A stretch of 12,540 nt of DNA from Clostridiales bacterium (GTDB taxonomy: Bacteria > Bacillota > Clostridia > Monoglobales > Monoglobaceae), in the NCBI GenBank assembly GCA_016303265.1, contig JAEDLZ010000034.1, positions 1 to 12,540 on the forward strand. The letters are read 5' to 3'. The notes under the pieces were generated by a model. It was not told the origin of the DNA. It saw only the letters and a program-made list of their open reading frames with translations, and ran no database searches. Shown piece by piece: positions 1-7,681 of this stretch; within the stretch, counting starts at the first letter, position 1, and the number at the start of each line of letters is the position of its first letter. The position numbers and the translations under genes were made by a program.

Positions 1-705
1 AAGGAGGAGCTGGAGAGAACCATAAGTGATTTGGAAAAATATTGCTTTGAAATCGAAAGCATTTCCATTGTTCCTGTCGGGATTTCGGATTTTCGTGATA
101 ATTTGCCGAAGATGACGCCGTTTACACAGGAAAGCGCCGGGGAGGTAATTTCCCAAGTTGAGGCGTGGCAGAAAAAATTCCGCGATAAAACAGGGACCAA
201 TTTTGTCTATTTAAGCGATGAATTTTATATAACCGCAAAAATGCCTATTCCAAAAGCTGAGGAATATGACGGTTTCCCGCAGATTGAAAACGGTGTCGGA
301 CTTTGCGCATCCCTTTTGGAGGAGTTTGAAAGTGCTCTTAAGCTGTGCGGAAACAATGTCGTTAAAACCGAAAAGTCCATTGCGACAGGGGTTATTGCCT
401 ATGATTTTATTAAAGGCTTGACTAAGAAGCTGTCCGGGGCGCCAATTCATGTTTATAAAATTAAAAACGATTTTTTTGGGCATAGGATAACAGTTACGGG
501 ACTTATAACAGGCGGAGACCTTATAAAACAACTTAAGGGTAAAGCATTAGGCGAAATGCTGGTTATTTCAAAATCAATGCTCAGGCATGATGAAGATATA
601 TTTTTGGATGATATTACTTTATCTCAGGCGGAAGAGAAACTCAAAATAAAAATTAAAACAAATGATAATGACGGATTTGAGCTGCTTGATTTGCTGCTCT
701 CATAG
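1..705 (+). CDS. DUF512 domain protein (radical-SAM-like), 3' part only
   Basis: This is the C-terminal 234 residues of a longer protein. The frame is open from base 1 to the TAG at 703-705, so the true start lies upstream of the window. The TTG at 31 and the AAGGAGG-like bases at the left edge are internal coding sequence, not a start. The visible part matches the DUF512 region as I know it: VPVGISDFR near residues 25-33, a TPFT segment at 39-42, then a conserved-looking SDEFYI stretch and an ENGVG stretch in the middle. Full-length relatives carry an N-terminal PDZ-like part and a radical-SAM-like iron-sulfur part (TIGR03279-type); neither is in the window. The biochemical role of the family is not established to my knowledge. 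The gene lies 9 nt upstream of der, a common clostridial arrangement. The family call is fairly sure; the function is unknown. Confidence 0.82.
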   Translation, partial: KEELERTISDLEKYCFEIESISIVPVGISDFRDNLPKMTPFTQESAGEVISQVEAWQKKFRDKTGTNFVYLSDEFYITAKMPIPKAEEYDGFPQIENGVGLCASLLEEFESALKLCGNNVVKTEKSIATGVIAYDFIKGLTKKLSGAPIHVYKIKNDFFGHRITVTGLITGGDLIKQLKGKALGEMLVISKSMLRHDEDIFLDDITLSQAEEKLKIKIKTNDNDGFELLDLLLS

Positions 706-714
706 GAGGTAAAA

Positions 715-2037
715 ATGAAACCTACAGTTGCAATTGTCGGCAGACCTAATGTGGGGAAATCTACTTTATTCAACAAAATAACGGGAAAAAGAATATCCAT
801 AGTGGAAGATACACCGGGAATTACCCGGGATAGGATATACGGAGATGCCGAATGGCTGGGAAAGCATTTCACACTGATTGATACCGGCGGAATTGAGCCG
901 TACAGCAAGGACATAATTTTGTCACAAATGCGGGAGCAGGCAAACCTCGCAATCGATATGGCGGATGTTATTATTTTTATGGTTAATATCCGTGACGGTC
1001 TTACTGCGGCGGATAAGGATGTGGCGGCTATGCTTCAAAAGAGCAATAAGCCCATAATTCTTGTCTGCAATAAAGCGGACGCCCCGGGAGAGCTTCCTAT
1101 GGAGGCGTATGAATTTTATAATCTGGGCCTTGGCGATCCTGTGGCGGTGTCTTCCATACATGGACTTGGGGTCGGGGATCTCCTTGATACAGTCGTTTCG
1201 TATTTCCCGGACGAGGCGGAGGAAAATGACGAAAGCAATGTTATCCATGTTGCCATAGTAGGAAAACCCAATGCAGGGAAATCCTCGCTAACCAATAAAA
1301 TTCTCGGCGAGAACCGTGTAATTGTAAGCGAAATTGCGGGTACAACAAGGGACGCAATTGACAGCCGTTTTATTAAAGACGGACAGGAATATGTTATAAT
1401 TGATACTGCCGGAATGAGAAAACGGGGCAGGATAAACGAGGATGTTGAGCGTTACAGCGTTGTTCGTGCACTCGGCGCCGTTGACCGTGCCGATGTCTGC
1501 ATAATAATGGTTGACGCAACGGAGGGGATAACAGAGCAGGACAGCAAAATTGCGGGTTATGTTCATGACCGGGGTAAGGCAAGCATTATTGCGGTTAATA
1601 AATGGGATTTGGTTGACAAGGAAACCAACACTATGAATGAATTTCGCAACAGGGTTAAAGAGGGACTGAACTTTATGATGTATGCTCCGTCGGTATTCAT
1701 TTCTGCCGAGACCGGCCAGAGAGTTGACAGCCTGTTTGACATGATAAAGAAAGTTCTCCACGAAAATACCAAGCGTATTTCAACCGGACTTTTAAATGAT
1801 GTTATCAATGACGCTGTTGCAATGGTTCAACCGCCGTCGGACAAGGGGAAACGGCTGAAAATATATTACGGGACCCAGTGCAGCACCAAACCGCCGACAT
1901 TTGTTCTGTTTGTTAATAATTCGGAACTGGCGCATTACTCATATATTCGCTATCTCGAGAACCAACTCAGAGCGAAGTTTGGGTTTGAAGGTACACCTGT
2001 TAAATTCATTATACGGGAAAAGGGTGAAAAGCTATGA
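715..2037 (+). CDS. der: Ribosome biogenesis GTPase Der (EngA)
   Basis: Der is an essential GTPase with two tandem G domains and acts in the cytoplasm in late assembly of the 50S ribosomal subunit. The first G domain has a P-loop GRPNVGKST at residues 9-17, DTGG as G3 and NKAD as G4. The second has GKPNAGKSS at 183-191, GTTRD as the switch I signature, DTAG as G3 and NKWD as G4. The C-terminal part (about residues 350-440) fits the KH-like domain of the family. The length of 440 aa is normal. The ATG at 715 follows AGGAGGT at 704-710, which overlaps the stop of the upstream gene. The 3' end overlaps plsY by 4 nt (ATGA), so the two are probably translationally coupled. No promoter was seen directly upstream, so it is probably read from a promoter outside the window. 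Confidence 0.97.
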   Translation: MKPTVAIVGRPNVGKSTLFNKITGKRISIVEDTPGITRDRIYGDAEWLGKHFTLIDTGGIEPYSKDIILSQMREQANLAIDMADVIIFMVNIRDGLTAADKDVAAMLQKSNKPIILVCNKADAPGELPMEAYEFYNLGLGDPVAVSSIHGLGVGDLLDTVVSYFPDEAEENDESNVIHVAIVGKPNAGKSSLTNKILGENRVIVSEIAGTTRDAIDSRFIKDGQEYVIIDTAGMRKRGRINEDVERYSVVRALGAVDRADVCIIMVDATEGITEQDSKIAGYVHDRGKASIIAVNKWDLVDKETNTMNEFRNRVKEGLNFMMYAPSVFISAETGQRVDSLFDMIKKVLHENTKRISTGLLNDVINDAVAMVQPPSDKGKRLKIYYGTQCSTKPPTFVLFVNNSELAHYSYIRYLENQLRAKFGFEGTPVKFIIREKGEKL

Positions 2038-2645
2038 TGAATATAATGAAATATATTGCGGCACTGATAATTGCATATTTATTGGGAAGTATAAATACAT
2101 CTATTATAGTGGGCAAGATAAAATCGGGCGAAGATATAAGGAATTACGGCAGCGGCAATGCGGGGGCAACAAATACTCTCCGTACATTCGGAAAAGCGGC
2201 TGCGGTTTTGGTGCTTATAGGAGATGTTTTAAAAGCGGTTGCCGCCATACTTATAGGAAGGCTAATCGGCGGAGAAACGGGAATATATGCTGCAGGCATA
2301 GGCGTTGCACTTGGACATAATTTCCCTGTTTTCTTCGGCTTTAAGGGAGGCAAGGGAATTGTTGTATCAGCGGTTGCAATTTTGTTTGCCGACTGGAGAA
2401 TCGGATTGATTTCGATAGCCTTATCTATTGTGATTATAGCAGTAACAAGATATGTTTCACTCGGCAGTTTGATTGGCTCTGTTTTAATAATAGTCCTCGG
2501 ATTTTTATTTAGAGGAGTGGATATTCGTTATATAATTTTTTCTGTGGTGCTGGGCGGTCTTGCAATTTTCAGACACAGAAAAAATATTTTACGGCTTATA
2601 AAAGGTACGGAAAATAAACTTGGTTCTTCAAGGGAGGGAAAGTAA
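2034..2645 (+). CDS. plsY: Acyl-phosphate:glycerol-3-phosphate acyltransferase PlsY
   Basis: PlsY is an integral membrane enzyme that moves a fatty acyl group from acyl-phosphate (made by PlsX) to position 1 of glycerol-3-phosphate, giving lysophosphatidic acid, the first committed step of phospholipid synthesis. The family motifs are present: SGNAGATN at residues 40-47, GHNFPVFFGFKGGKG at 94-108, and a third small segment around SLGSLIG. Long hydrophobic stretches between them fit the multi-pass topology, and 203 aa is typical. The start overlaps the der stop as ATGATG; the second ATG at 2037 would remove only one residue. gpsA, which makes its substrate, begins 1 nt after its stop, so the substrate-making and substrate-using enzymes are coupled. 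Confidence 0.96.
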   Translation: MMNIMKYIAALIIAYLLGSINTSIIVGKIKSGEDIRNYGSGNAGATNTLRTFGKAAAVLVLIGDVLKAVAAILIGRLIGGETGIYAAGIGVALGHNFPVFFGFKGGKGIVVSAVAILFADWRIGLISIALSIVIIAVTRYVSLGSLIGSVLIIVLGFLFRGVDIRYIIFSVVLGGLAIFRHRKNILRLIKGTENKLGSSREGK

Positions 2646-2646
2646 T

Positions 2647-3660
2647 ATGTCAGCAATCAGCGTTATCGGAAGCGGCGGCTGGGGCACGGCTATCGCTGTT
2701 ATGCTATGCAAAAACGGACACGATGTTAAGCTTTGGTCATTTTTTAAGGAGGAGAGCGAAGAGCTGAAGAAAAACAGGGAGAATAAGCGTTTTCTTCCGG
2801 GGATTAAAATTGATGAAAAAATATATCTCACTTCGGATATAAAAGAATGTTCGGACGCAGATGTTATTGTTATGGCGTCGCCGTCTCATGCAGTCAGAAA
2901 TACAGCGAAAATTCTTGCCGGAGTTGTGTCAGACGGGCAGATTATCTTAAATATTGCTAAAGGAATTGAAGAGGATACATATAAAACAATGTCCGAGGTT
3001 ATAAAAGAGGAAATTCCGAATTGTCATATAGCGGTTATGTCGGGTCCGTCCCACGCCGAGGAGGTTTCAAGGGGAATACCCACTACCAATACGGTTGCGT
3101 CAGCAGATATGGAAATTGCTGACTATATTCAGAATATTTTTATGAATCCGTCTTTTCGCATATACACCAATCCTGATGTTAAAGGGGTTGAACTTGGTGG
3201 TTCGCTGAAAAATGTTATTGCGCTTTGCTGCGGTATACTTGACGGCATGGGCCTTGGCGATAATACAAAGGCGGCGCTTATGACAAGGGGACTTGTTGAG
3301 ATGAAAAGGCTTGGCGTAAGCCTCGGCGCAAGGGCTGAAACCTTCAACGGCCTTTCCGGAGTGGGTGATTTGATTGTTACCTGCACCAGTATGCATTCCC
3401 GCAACAGGAGAGCGGGCATTTTAATCGGCCGGGGCAAATCTTTGGCTGAGGCGCAGAAAGAGGTTAATATGGTTGTTGAAGGCGTTAAAACCTGCCGTGC
3501 GGCAAAGGAGCTTGCCGATAAGGTTGGAGTGGAGATGCCCATTGTCAATGAGGCATATAAGGTTCTGTTTGAAGGTGAAGATGTAAATAAAGCCGTTTCA
3601 AACCTTATGGGAAGACTTAAAAAGAATGAAACGGAAAAAGACTTTTTGAATATGATGTAA
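2647..3660 (+). CDS. gpsA: Glycerol-3-phosphate dehydrogenase [NAD(P)+] GpsA
   Basis: GpsA is a cytosolic enzyme that reduces dihydroxyacetone phosphate to sn-glycerol-3-phosphate with NAD(P)H and so feeds PlsY. The N-terminal Rossmann motif GSGGWGTA is at residues 8-15. Other family marks are IAKGIE with Lys105, GPSHAEEV, GGSLKNVIAL with the likely catalytic Lys188, and GDLIVTCTS followed by RNRRAG. The product is 337 aa, normal for the family. I chose the ATG at 2647 because AGGGAGGG at 2631-2638 sits at the right distance and the Rossmann fold starts at once. An in-frame TTG at 2620 would add nine residues and overlap plsY, and is unlikely. It sits in the middle of the probable operon, and the next gene starts 17 nt downstream. 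Confidence 0.97.
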   Translation: MSAISVIGSGGWGTAIAVMLCKNGHDVKLWSFFKEESEELKKNRENKRFLPGIKIDEKIYLTSDIKECSDADVIVMASPSHAVRNTAKILAGVVSDGQIILNIAKGIEEDTYKTMSEVIKEEIPNCHIAVMSGPSHAEEVSRGIPTTNTVASADMEIADYIQNIFMNPSFRIYTNPDVKGVELGGSLKNVIALCCGILDGMGLGDNTKAALMTRGLVEMKRLGVSLGARAETFNGLSGVGDLIVTCTSMHSRNRRAGILIGRGKSLAEAQKEVNMVVEGVKTCRAAKELADKVGVEMPIVNEAYKVLFEGEDVNKAVSNLMGRLKKNETEKDFLNMM

Positions 3661-3677
3661 AATGGGAGGATTGACAT

Positions 3678-4151
3678 ATGGATATTATGAATTATCTCAG
3701 AAAAGGCGCATTTCTCACAACAAAGGACGGCGACAGGGTTAACACAATGACGATTTCGTGGGGAAATGTCGGAATTGAGTGGAATAACGATGTGTTTATA
3801 GCGATGGTTCGTGACAGCAGGTTCACGAAAATTGCGCTTGACAAAACGGGAGAGTTTACGGTTACGGTACCGCTGGATGATTCTATGAAGAAGGCATTGG
3901 CTTTTTGCGGCTCCAAATCCGGGCGCGACTATGATAAAATAAAGGAATGCGGTCTTGAGCTTGCCGATGGGAAAACAGTTGATGTTCCGGTTATAAAGTG
4001 CAAATCCGTTGTGTTTGAGTGCCGGGTTATGTACGCACAAAGAATGGATGAAAACTGTATGTCGCCCGAATTTAAAAAAATGTTTTATGACTCAGGAGAT
4101 GTTCACACACTGTATCACGGGGAAATTCTTGCCGTGTATGAGGCGGAGTAA
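3678..4151 (+). CDS. Flavin-reductase-like FMN-binding split-barrel protein
   Basis: This 157-residue cytosolic protein resembles the small flavin reductase / flavoredoxin-type split-barrel family. The N-terminal part, with NTMTISWGNVGIEW near residues 22-35 followed by a VFIAMVRDSRFTK segment, is the usual start of this fold, where the FMN phosphate is bound. The FTVTVP strand and the segment after it (a Cys-Gly-Ser-Lys-Ser-Gly-Arg-Asp run) also fit. Members bind FMN and pass electrons from NAD(P)H or a partner protein; the physiological partner cannot be read from the sequence. The ATG at 3678 has GGGAGGA at 3664-3670. The stop and the queH start share one base (TAATG), so translation of the two is probably coupled, which hints at a joint redox role. 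That link is inference only. Confidence 0.78.
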   Translation: MDIMNYLRKGAFLTTKDGDRVNTMTISWGNVGIEWNNDVFIAMVRDSRFTKIALDKTGEFTVTVPLDDSMKKALAFCGSKSGRDYDKIKECGLELADGKTVDVPVIKCKSVVFECRVMYAQRMDENCMSPEFKKMFYDSGDVHTLYHGEILAVYEAE

Positions 4152-4765
4152 TGAAAATCAATTACCAAAGAGAGCTGGATAAAATTATTGAAGGGCTCGT
4201 CGGTCAGGTTCCGAGGCTGCTTATTCATAGCTGCTGTGCGCCGTGTTCCAGCTATGTTCTTGAATATTTGTCGGAATATTTTAAAATAACGGTATTGTAC
4301 TATAATCCCAATATTTTTCCCGAGGACGAATTTTCTAAACGGCTGGAAGAACAGAAGCGGCTTGTTTCGGAGATGAAATTTAAAAATCCGGTTGAGGTTA
4401 CGGAAACAGGCTATGTCCCTGACGAATTTTATGACGCCGTCCGGGGACTTGAAAATGAGCCGGAAGGCGGAGCGAGATGCGAAAAATGCTTTAGAATAAG
4501 GCTTGGCAGGACGGCGGAAATTGCAAAGGAGAGGAATTTTGATTACTTTACCACAACTCTTTCCATAAGTCCTTTAAAAAATGCCGATATGCTAAATCAA
4601 ATCGGCAAAGAAATTTCCGAAAAATACGGAGTTAAATACCTATATTCCGATTTCAAGAAAAAGAACGGATATAAGCGCTCAATTGAGTTGTCAAAAGAAT
4701 ACGGATTATACCGCCAGAATTACTGTGGCTGTGTATATTCCCGAAAAGAAAGCACAAAGGCATAA
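4151..4765 (+). CDS. queH: Epoxyqueuosine reductase QueH
   Basis: QueH (formerly DUF208) reduces epoxyqueuosine in the anticodon wobble position of tRNAs to queuosine. It is an iron-sulfur enzyme that stands in for the unrelated QueG. The family cysteines are present: SCCAPC with Cys28, Cys29 and Cys32, CEKC with Cys110 and Cys113, and YCGC with Cys192 and Cys194. Conserved YYNPNIFP and FTTTLSISPLKN stretches also match. The length of 204 aa is typical. No other queuosine gene (queA, tgt, queCDEF) is in the window, so the rest of the pathway must lie elsewhere. It is the last gene of the probable operon. Its final codons form the left arm of an 11-bp inverted repeat, and a terminator-like hairpin follows 15 nt after the stop. 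Confidence 0.93.
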   Translation: MKINYQRELDKIIEGLVGQVPRLLIHSCCAPCSSYVLEYLSEYFKITVLYYNPNIFPEDEFSKRLEEQKRLVSEMKFKNPVEVTETGYVPDEFYDAVRGLENEPEGGARCEKCFRIRLGRTAEIAKERNFDYFTTTLSISPLKNADMLNQIGKEISEKYGVKYLYSDFKKKNGYKRSIELSKEYGLYRQNYCGCVYSRKESTKA

Positions 4766-4835
4766 ACGCCCTCTGAATTGTTAGATTTTGGTCTAACTTT
4801 TTTTGGGGCGCATCATAAATTTATTGCCTTTGTGC
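4752..4835. repeat. Three nested inverted repeats at the queH 3' end
   Basis: The outermost pair is a perfect 11-bp inverted repeat, GCACAAAGGCA at 4752-4762 and its complement at 4825-4835. Inside it is CGCCC (4767-4771) facing GGGCG (4806-4810), and inside that GTTAGA (4780-4785) facing TCTAAC (4792-4797). The left outer arm lies within the last codons of queH and ends one base before its stop codon. The right arm overlaps the candidate -35 element of the calcium ATPase promoter. A T-run follows the outer right arm (4837-4841), so the outer hairpin could also terminate. On the other strand the outer hairpin is also followed by T-rich sequence. Confidence 0.7.
4780..4804 (+). terminator. Rho-independent terminator after queH
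   Basis: A 6-bp stem (GTTAGA with TCTAAC) and a 6-nt loop are followed directly by seven Ts (4798-4804). It lies 15 nt after the queH stop and would end the der-to-queH transcript. The stem is short and AT-rich, so the enclosing CGCCC/GGGCG and 11-bp pairs may compete with it or help it. Confidence 0.7.
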
Positions 4836-4851
4836 CTTTTTGTAATATAAA
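4824..4851 (+). promoter_or_regulatory. Candidate sigma-A promoter for the calcium ATPase
   Basis: TTGCCT at 4824-4829 and TATAAA at 4846-4851 are separated by 16 bp, a moderate match to a vegetative promoter. Transcription would begin near 4858, about 45 nt before the chosen ATPase start. The -35 lies in the right arm of the outer inverted repeat. Inferred from pattern only. Confidence 0.45.
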
Positions 4852-4902
4852 AAGGTTTGTCCGCATAAATATTTAGTATGTTAAACAGAAAGGATGAACC
4901 AA

Positions 4903-7524
4903 ATGGAAAAATACCGGGGATTGAGCCGTGACGAGGTTGAAAATTCGGCTAAGCTGCACGGAACCAATCGTATAACGGAAAAAGAAAAACCATCGCTGTG
5001 GAAAAAATACTGGATGAATTTCAATGATCCGATTATTACGATTTTACTGATTGCATTAGGAATAAATGTATTGTTCACCTTTTTGGGAAAGGTAGACTGG
5101 TATGAATGTGCAGGAATTTTGGCGGCAGTAATAATTGCAACCTTTGTCAGTACCGTTTCCGAATTTAAAAACGAAAATACCTTCAGAAAATTGCAGGAAA
5201 AGGCATCGAAAATTTTGTGCAAGGTGTATCGGGACGGAGAACTGAGAGAGGTTATGATTGATGAGATAGTGGCAGGAGATATTATACTGTTGCAGTCCGG
5301 AGATTTAATCCCTGCCGACGGAGCCGTTATATCGGGAAAAATAAAGGTGGATCAGTCTGCCCTGAACGGAGAAAGCAAGGAGGTTGAAAAGAAAGCAAAT
5401 AAGGATGGCAAGAGGGCAAAACCCCGGCTTATTGATTTCTGGGATGAGCAAAGCGTGTACCGGGGCAGTGTGGTTTGTTCCGGTCAGTGCGTTATACGCG
5501 CCGACTCGGTGGGCGACGACACCCTTTACGGCCGGCTCACTATTGAAGCGCAGGAAAATGAGCGTAAAAGCCCTCTTAATATAAAGCTGAGCCGTCTTGC
5601 AAAGGATATAAGCTATTTTGGCTATATAGGCGCATTTCTTGTATTTTTAATGTTTATGTTTCAAAGAGGATTTGCAAACAACAGCTTTGATTCCGTTTTA
5701 ATAGGCAGATATTTCAGCGATGCGGCTCAAGTTATTTCCGATGTTATCGAGGCTGTAATTATGGCGGTTACGGTGATAGTGGTAGCTGTTCCGGAGGGGC
5801 TTCCGCTTATGATTGCGATAGTTTGTTCCCTTAATATGCGGAAAATGCTGAAAAACAATGTCCTTGTACGGAAAATTGTCGGAATAGAAACTGCCGGAAG
5901 CGTAAATATTTTATTTACGGACAAAACAGGAACATTAACAAAAGGTAAACTCTGCGTTACGGATTTTATTGACGGCGGCTCAAAGTGTTATGAGTCCTTC
6001 GGCAAAATCCCTCCGGGTCTTAAAAAACTGCTGCATATTTCAATTTCGGGAAATACAGGCGCAGTTATTTCAAATGGGCGGATTATCGGCGGAAACGGCA
6101 CAGAAAAAGCGCTTATGCAATACATAATGAATTCGCCGATGGACAGTAAAATCTCCAAAATAGACGAGCTGCCGTTTTCAAGCGACAAAAAGTATTCAAT
6201 GACTTGTGTAAGCGGCGATTTTTGCGGAACTCTGATAAAGGGAGCGCCCGAGAAAATTCTCGGTAAATGTACGGGGTATTATGACGCCGGAGGAGATGTG
6301 CAAAAGCTTGAAACTACGGAGTATATTGAAAAAATTATACAGCAGTACGCCAAAAGGGCGTCAAGAATTATTGCGCTGGCCGTATCGGACGAAGCAATGG
6401 GCGAGGAGCTGCCCGACGGTATGATTCTTGTGGGGCTTATTGCAATAAAGGACAGCGTAAGAGAAAATGTTAAAAATGCCGTTGAGGAGGTTATGCGGGC
6501 AGGTATTCAGGTCGTTATGATAACAGGCGACCGAAAGGAAACAGCGGTTGCAATTGCAAAGGAGTGCGGAATTGTCACATCGGAAAGAGATTTAATTCTT
6601 ACTTCAGATGAACTGCACATGATGGGCGATACGGAACTGAGAAATAAGCTGGGTTCAATCCGTGTTGTGGCGAGGGCTCTTCCTGAGGATAAGAGCCGTT
6701 TGGTGCGAGTTGCTCAGAGCTGTAATTTGGTTGTAGGTATGACGGGAGACGGCGTCAATGATTCACCCGCTTTAAAGAGCGCCGATGTGGGCTTTGCTAT
6801 GGGAAGCGGAACAGAGGTTGCCAAAGAGGCTGGCGATATTGTCATTATGGACGACAATTTTTCGTCCATAAAAAAAGCTGTTCTGTACGGAAGAACCATT
6901 TATAACAGTATTAAAAAATTTATAACCTTTCAGTTGACGATAAATGTTGCGGCGGTGTCCGTTTCGGTTATAGGGCTGTTTGCGGGAATAGAAAAACCGC
7001 TCAATATAACGCAGATGCTGTGGATAAACCTTGTTATGGACACTCTTGCGGCAATTGCTTTCGGCGGAGAGCCGGCGCTTAAGCGTTATATGCTTGAAAA
7101 GCCGAAAAGACGGGATGAATCTATTCTTGATAAACGAATGTGGAGCGCTGTTTTAACAGACGGATTCTTCATTTGTATTATAAGTATGATAATATTTATG
7201 TCAGACGGCATACATAATCTTTTCCGATGCGACGCATCAGATGTGTGCTTTTATACGGGATACTTCTCGTTTTTTGTGTTTACCAGTATATTCAATGCAT
7301 TCAATGCAAGAGCCGACGGAATTGATTTGCTGGAAAATCTTTCAGAGAACAGACAGTTTATAATTGTAATGGCGGCAGTTGCGATTATACAAATTCTCAT
7401 GACATATTTCGGCGGAAGATTTTTAAGGACGGTAGGGTTAAATTATAAGGAATGGCTGACTGTTATAGCCTTGGCGTTTTTAATAGTTCCGCTTGATATT
7501 ATAAGAAAAATTATAACGAAATAA
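4903..7524 (+). CDS. Calcium-transporting P-type ATPase, PMCA (P2B) type
   Basis: This is a membrane pump that uses ATP to export Ca2+. Domain marks in order are the actuator loop NGES at residues 155-158 (usually TGES), the M4 ion-site motif PEGLP at 297-301, the phosphorylation motif DKTGTLT with Asp340, KGAPEK from Lys446 in the nucleotide-binding domain, TGDGVNDSPALK from 614, and M6 NLVMD at 709-713. The M5 segment QLTINVAAV and M6 LWINLVMDTLA resemble animal plasma-membrane Ca2+ pumps more than SERCA, which suggests one Ca2+ per cycle; this is inferred from family knowledge. The length of 873 aa is full. I prefer the ATG at 4903, 8 nt after AAAGGA. An ATG at 4894 would overlap that site and add three residues. 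No C-terminal calmodulin-like extension is seen. The stop codon lies inside the 29-bp inverted repeat that follows. Confidence 0.92.
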   Translation: MEKYRGLSRDEVENSAKLHGTNRITEKEKPSLWKKYWMNFNDPIITILLIALGINVLFTFLGKVDWYECAGILAAVIIATFVSTVSEFKNENTFRKLQEKASKILCKVYRDGELREVMIDEIVAGDIILLQSGDLIPADGAVISGKIKVDQSALNGESKEVEKKANKDGKRAKPRLIDFWDEQSVYRGSVVCSGQCVIRADSVGDDTLYGRLTIEAQENERKSPLNIKLSRLAKDISYFGYIGAFLVFLMFMFQRGFANNSFDSVLIGRYFSDAAQVISDVIEAVIMAVTVIVVAVPEGLPLMIAIVCSLNMRKMLKNNVLVRKIVGIETAGSVNILFTDKTGTLTKGKLCVTDFIDGGSKCYESFGKIPPGLKKLLHISISGNTGAVISNGRIIGGNGTEKALMQYIMNSPMDSKISKIDELPFSSDKKYSMTCVSGDFCGTLIKGAPEKILGKCTGYYDAGGDVQKLETTEYIEKIIQQYAKRASRIIALAVSDEAMGEELPDGMILVGLIAIKDSVRENVKNAVEEVMRAGIQVVMITGDRKETAVAIAKECGIVTSERDLILTSDELHMMGDTELRNKLGSIRVVARALPEDKSRLVRVAQSCNLVVGMTGDGVNDSPALKSADVGFAMGSGTEVAKEAGDIVIMDDNFSSIKKAVLYGRTIYNSIKKFITFQLTINVAAVSVSVIGLFAGIEKPLNITQMLWINLVMDTLAAIAFGGEPALKRYMLEKPKRRDESILDKRMWSAVLTDGFFICIISMIIFMSDGIHNLFRCDASDVCFYTGYFSFFVFTSIFNAFNARADGIDLLENLSENRQFIIVMAAVAIIQILMTYFGGRFLRTVGLNYKEWLTVIALAFLIVPLDIIRKIITK

Positions 7525-7681
7525 AGGGGCCGCAGTGAAACGGCTTTTGGTGACGAACATTAAACAAAACAATCCCCGAAAACAGCTTGAATTTAGCTGT
7601 TTTCGGGGATATTTTAATTGGTTTTAAAAACTCTTTGTGCAAATTGCTCTTTAAAAGCCGTTTCACTGCGGCCCCTTTATT
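7520..7681. repeat. 162-bp nested inverted-repeat element (MITE-like)
   Basis: Perfect 29-bp arms at 7520-7548 and 7653-7681 face each other; the left arm begins AATAAAGGGGCCGCAG. Between them is a second perfect hairpin (7572-7610). The flanks inside the arms (7549-7571 and 7611-7652) are unlike each other, so the element is not one simple palindrome. The TAA of the ATPase (7522-7524) and the TAA of the AraC gene (complement of 7680-7682) both fall in the outer arms. No ORF of note is inside. A TA dinucleotide lies at each end of the arms (7522-7523 and 7678-7679), compatible with TA-target insertion, but TA is its own complement so this proves nothing. It could be a non-autonomous transposable element that carries a terminator, or a grown bidirectional terminator. 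Confidence 0.72.
7572..7616. terminator. Bidirectional terminator between convergent genes
   Basis: A perfect 16-bp stem (7572-7587 with 7595-7610) closes a 7-nt loop. On the plus strand it is followed by ATTTTAATTGG; on the minus strand it is followed by TGTTTTGTTTA. It would stop transcripts of both the calcium ATPase and the AraC regulator. It sits in the centre of the larger 29-bp inverted repeat. Confidence 0.85.

Noticed and set aside
1..60. AAGGAGGAG at the left edge and a TTG at 31 as a gene start
   Set aside because: The same frame is open upstream of the TTG and encodes residues that continue the DUF512 domain, so this is the inside of a gene.
2620..2646. TTG start for gpsA adding nine residues
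   Set aside because: The ATG at 2647 has a well-placed ribosome site and gives the normal N-terminus right before the Rossmann motif.
3129..4040. Long minus-strand open frame (303 codons) opposite gpsA and the flavin-reductase-like gene
   Set aside because: It spans two well-supported plus-strand genes, its protein has low-complexity serine/leucine-rich antisense character, and no ribosome site or family signature was seen.
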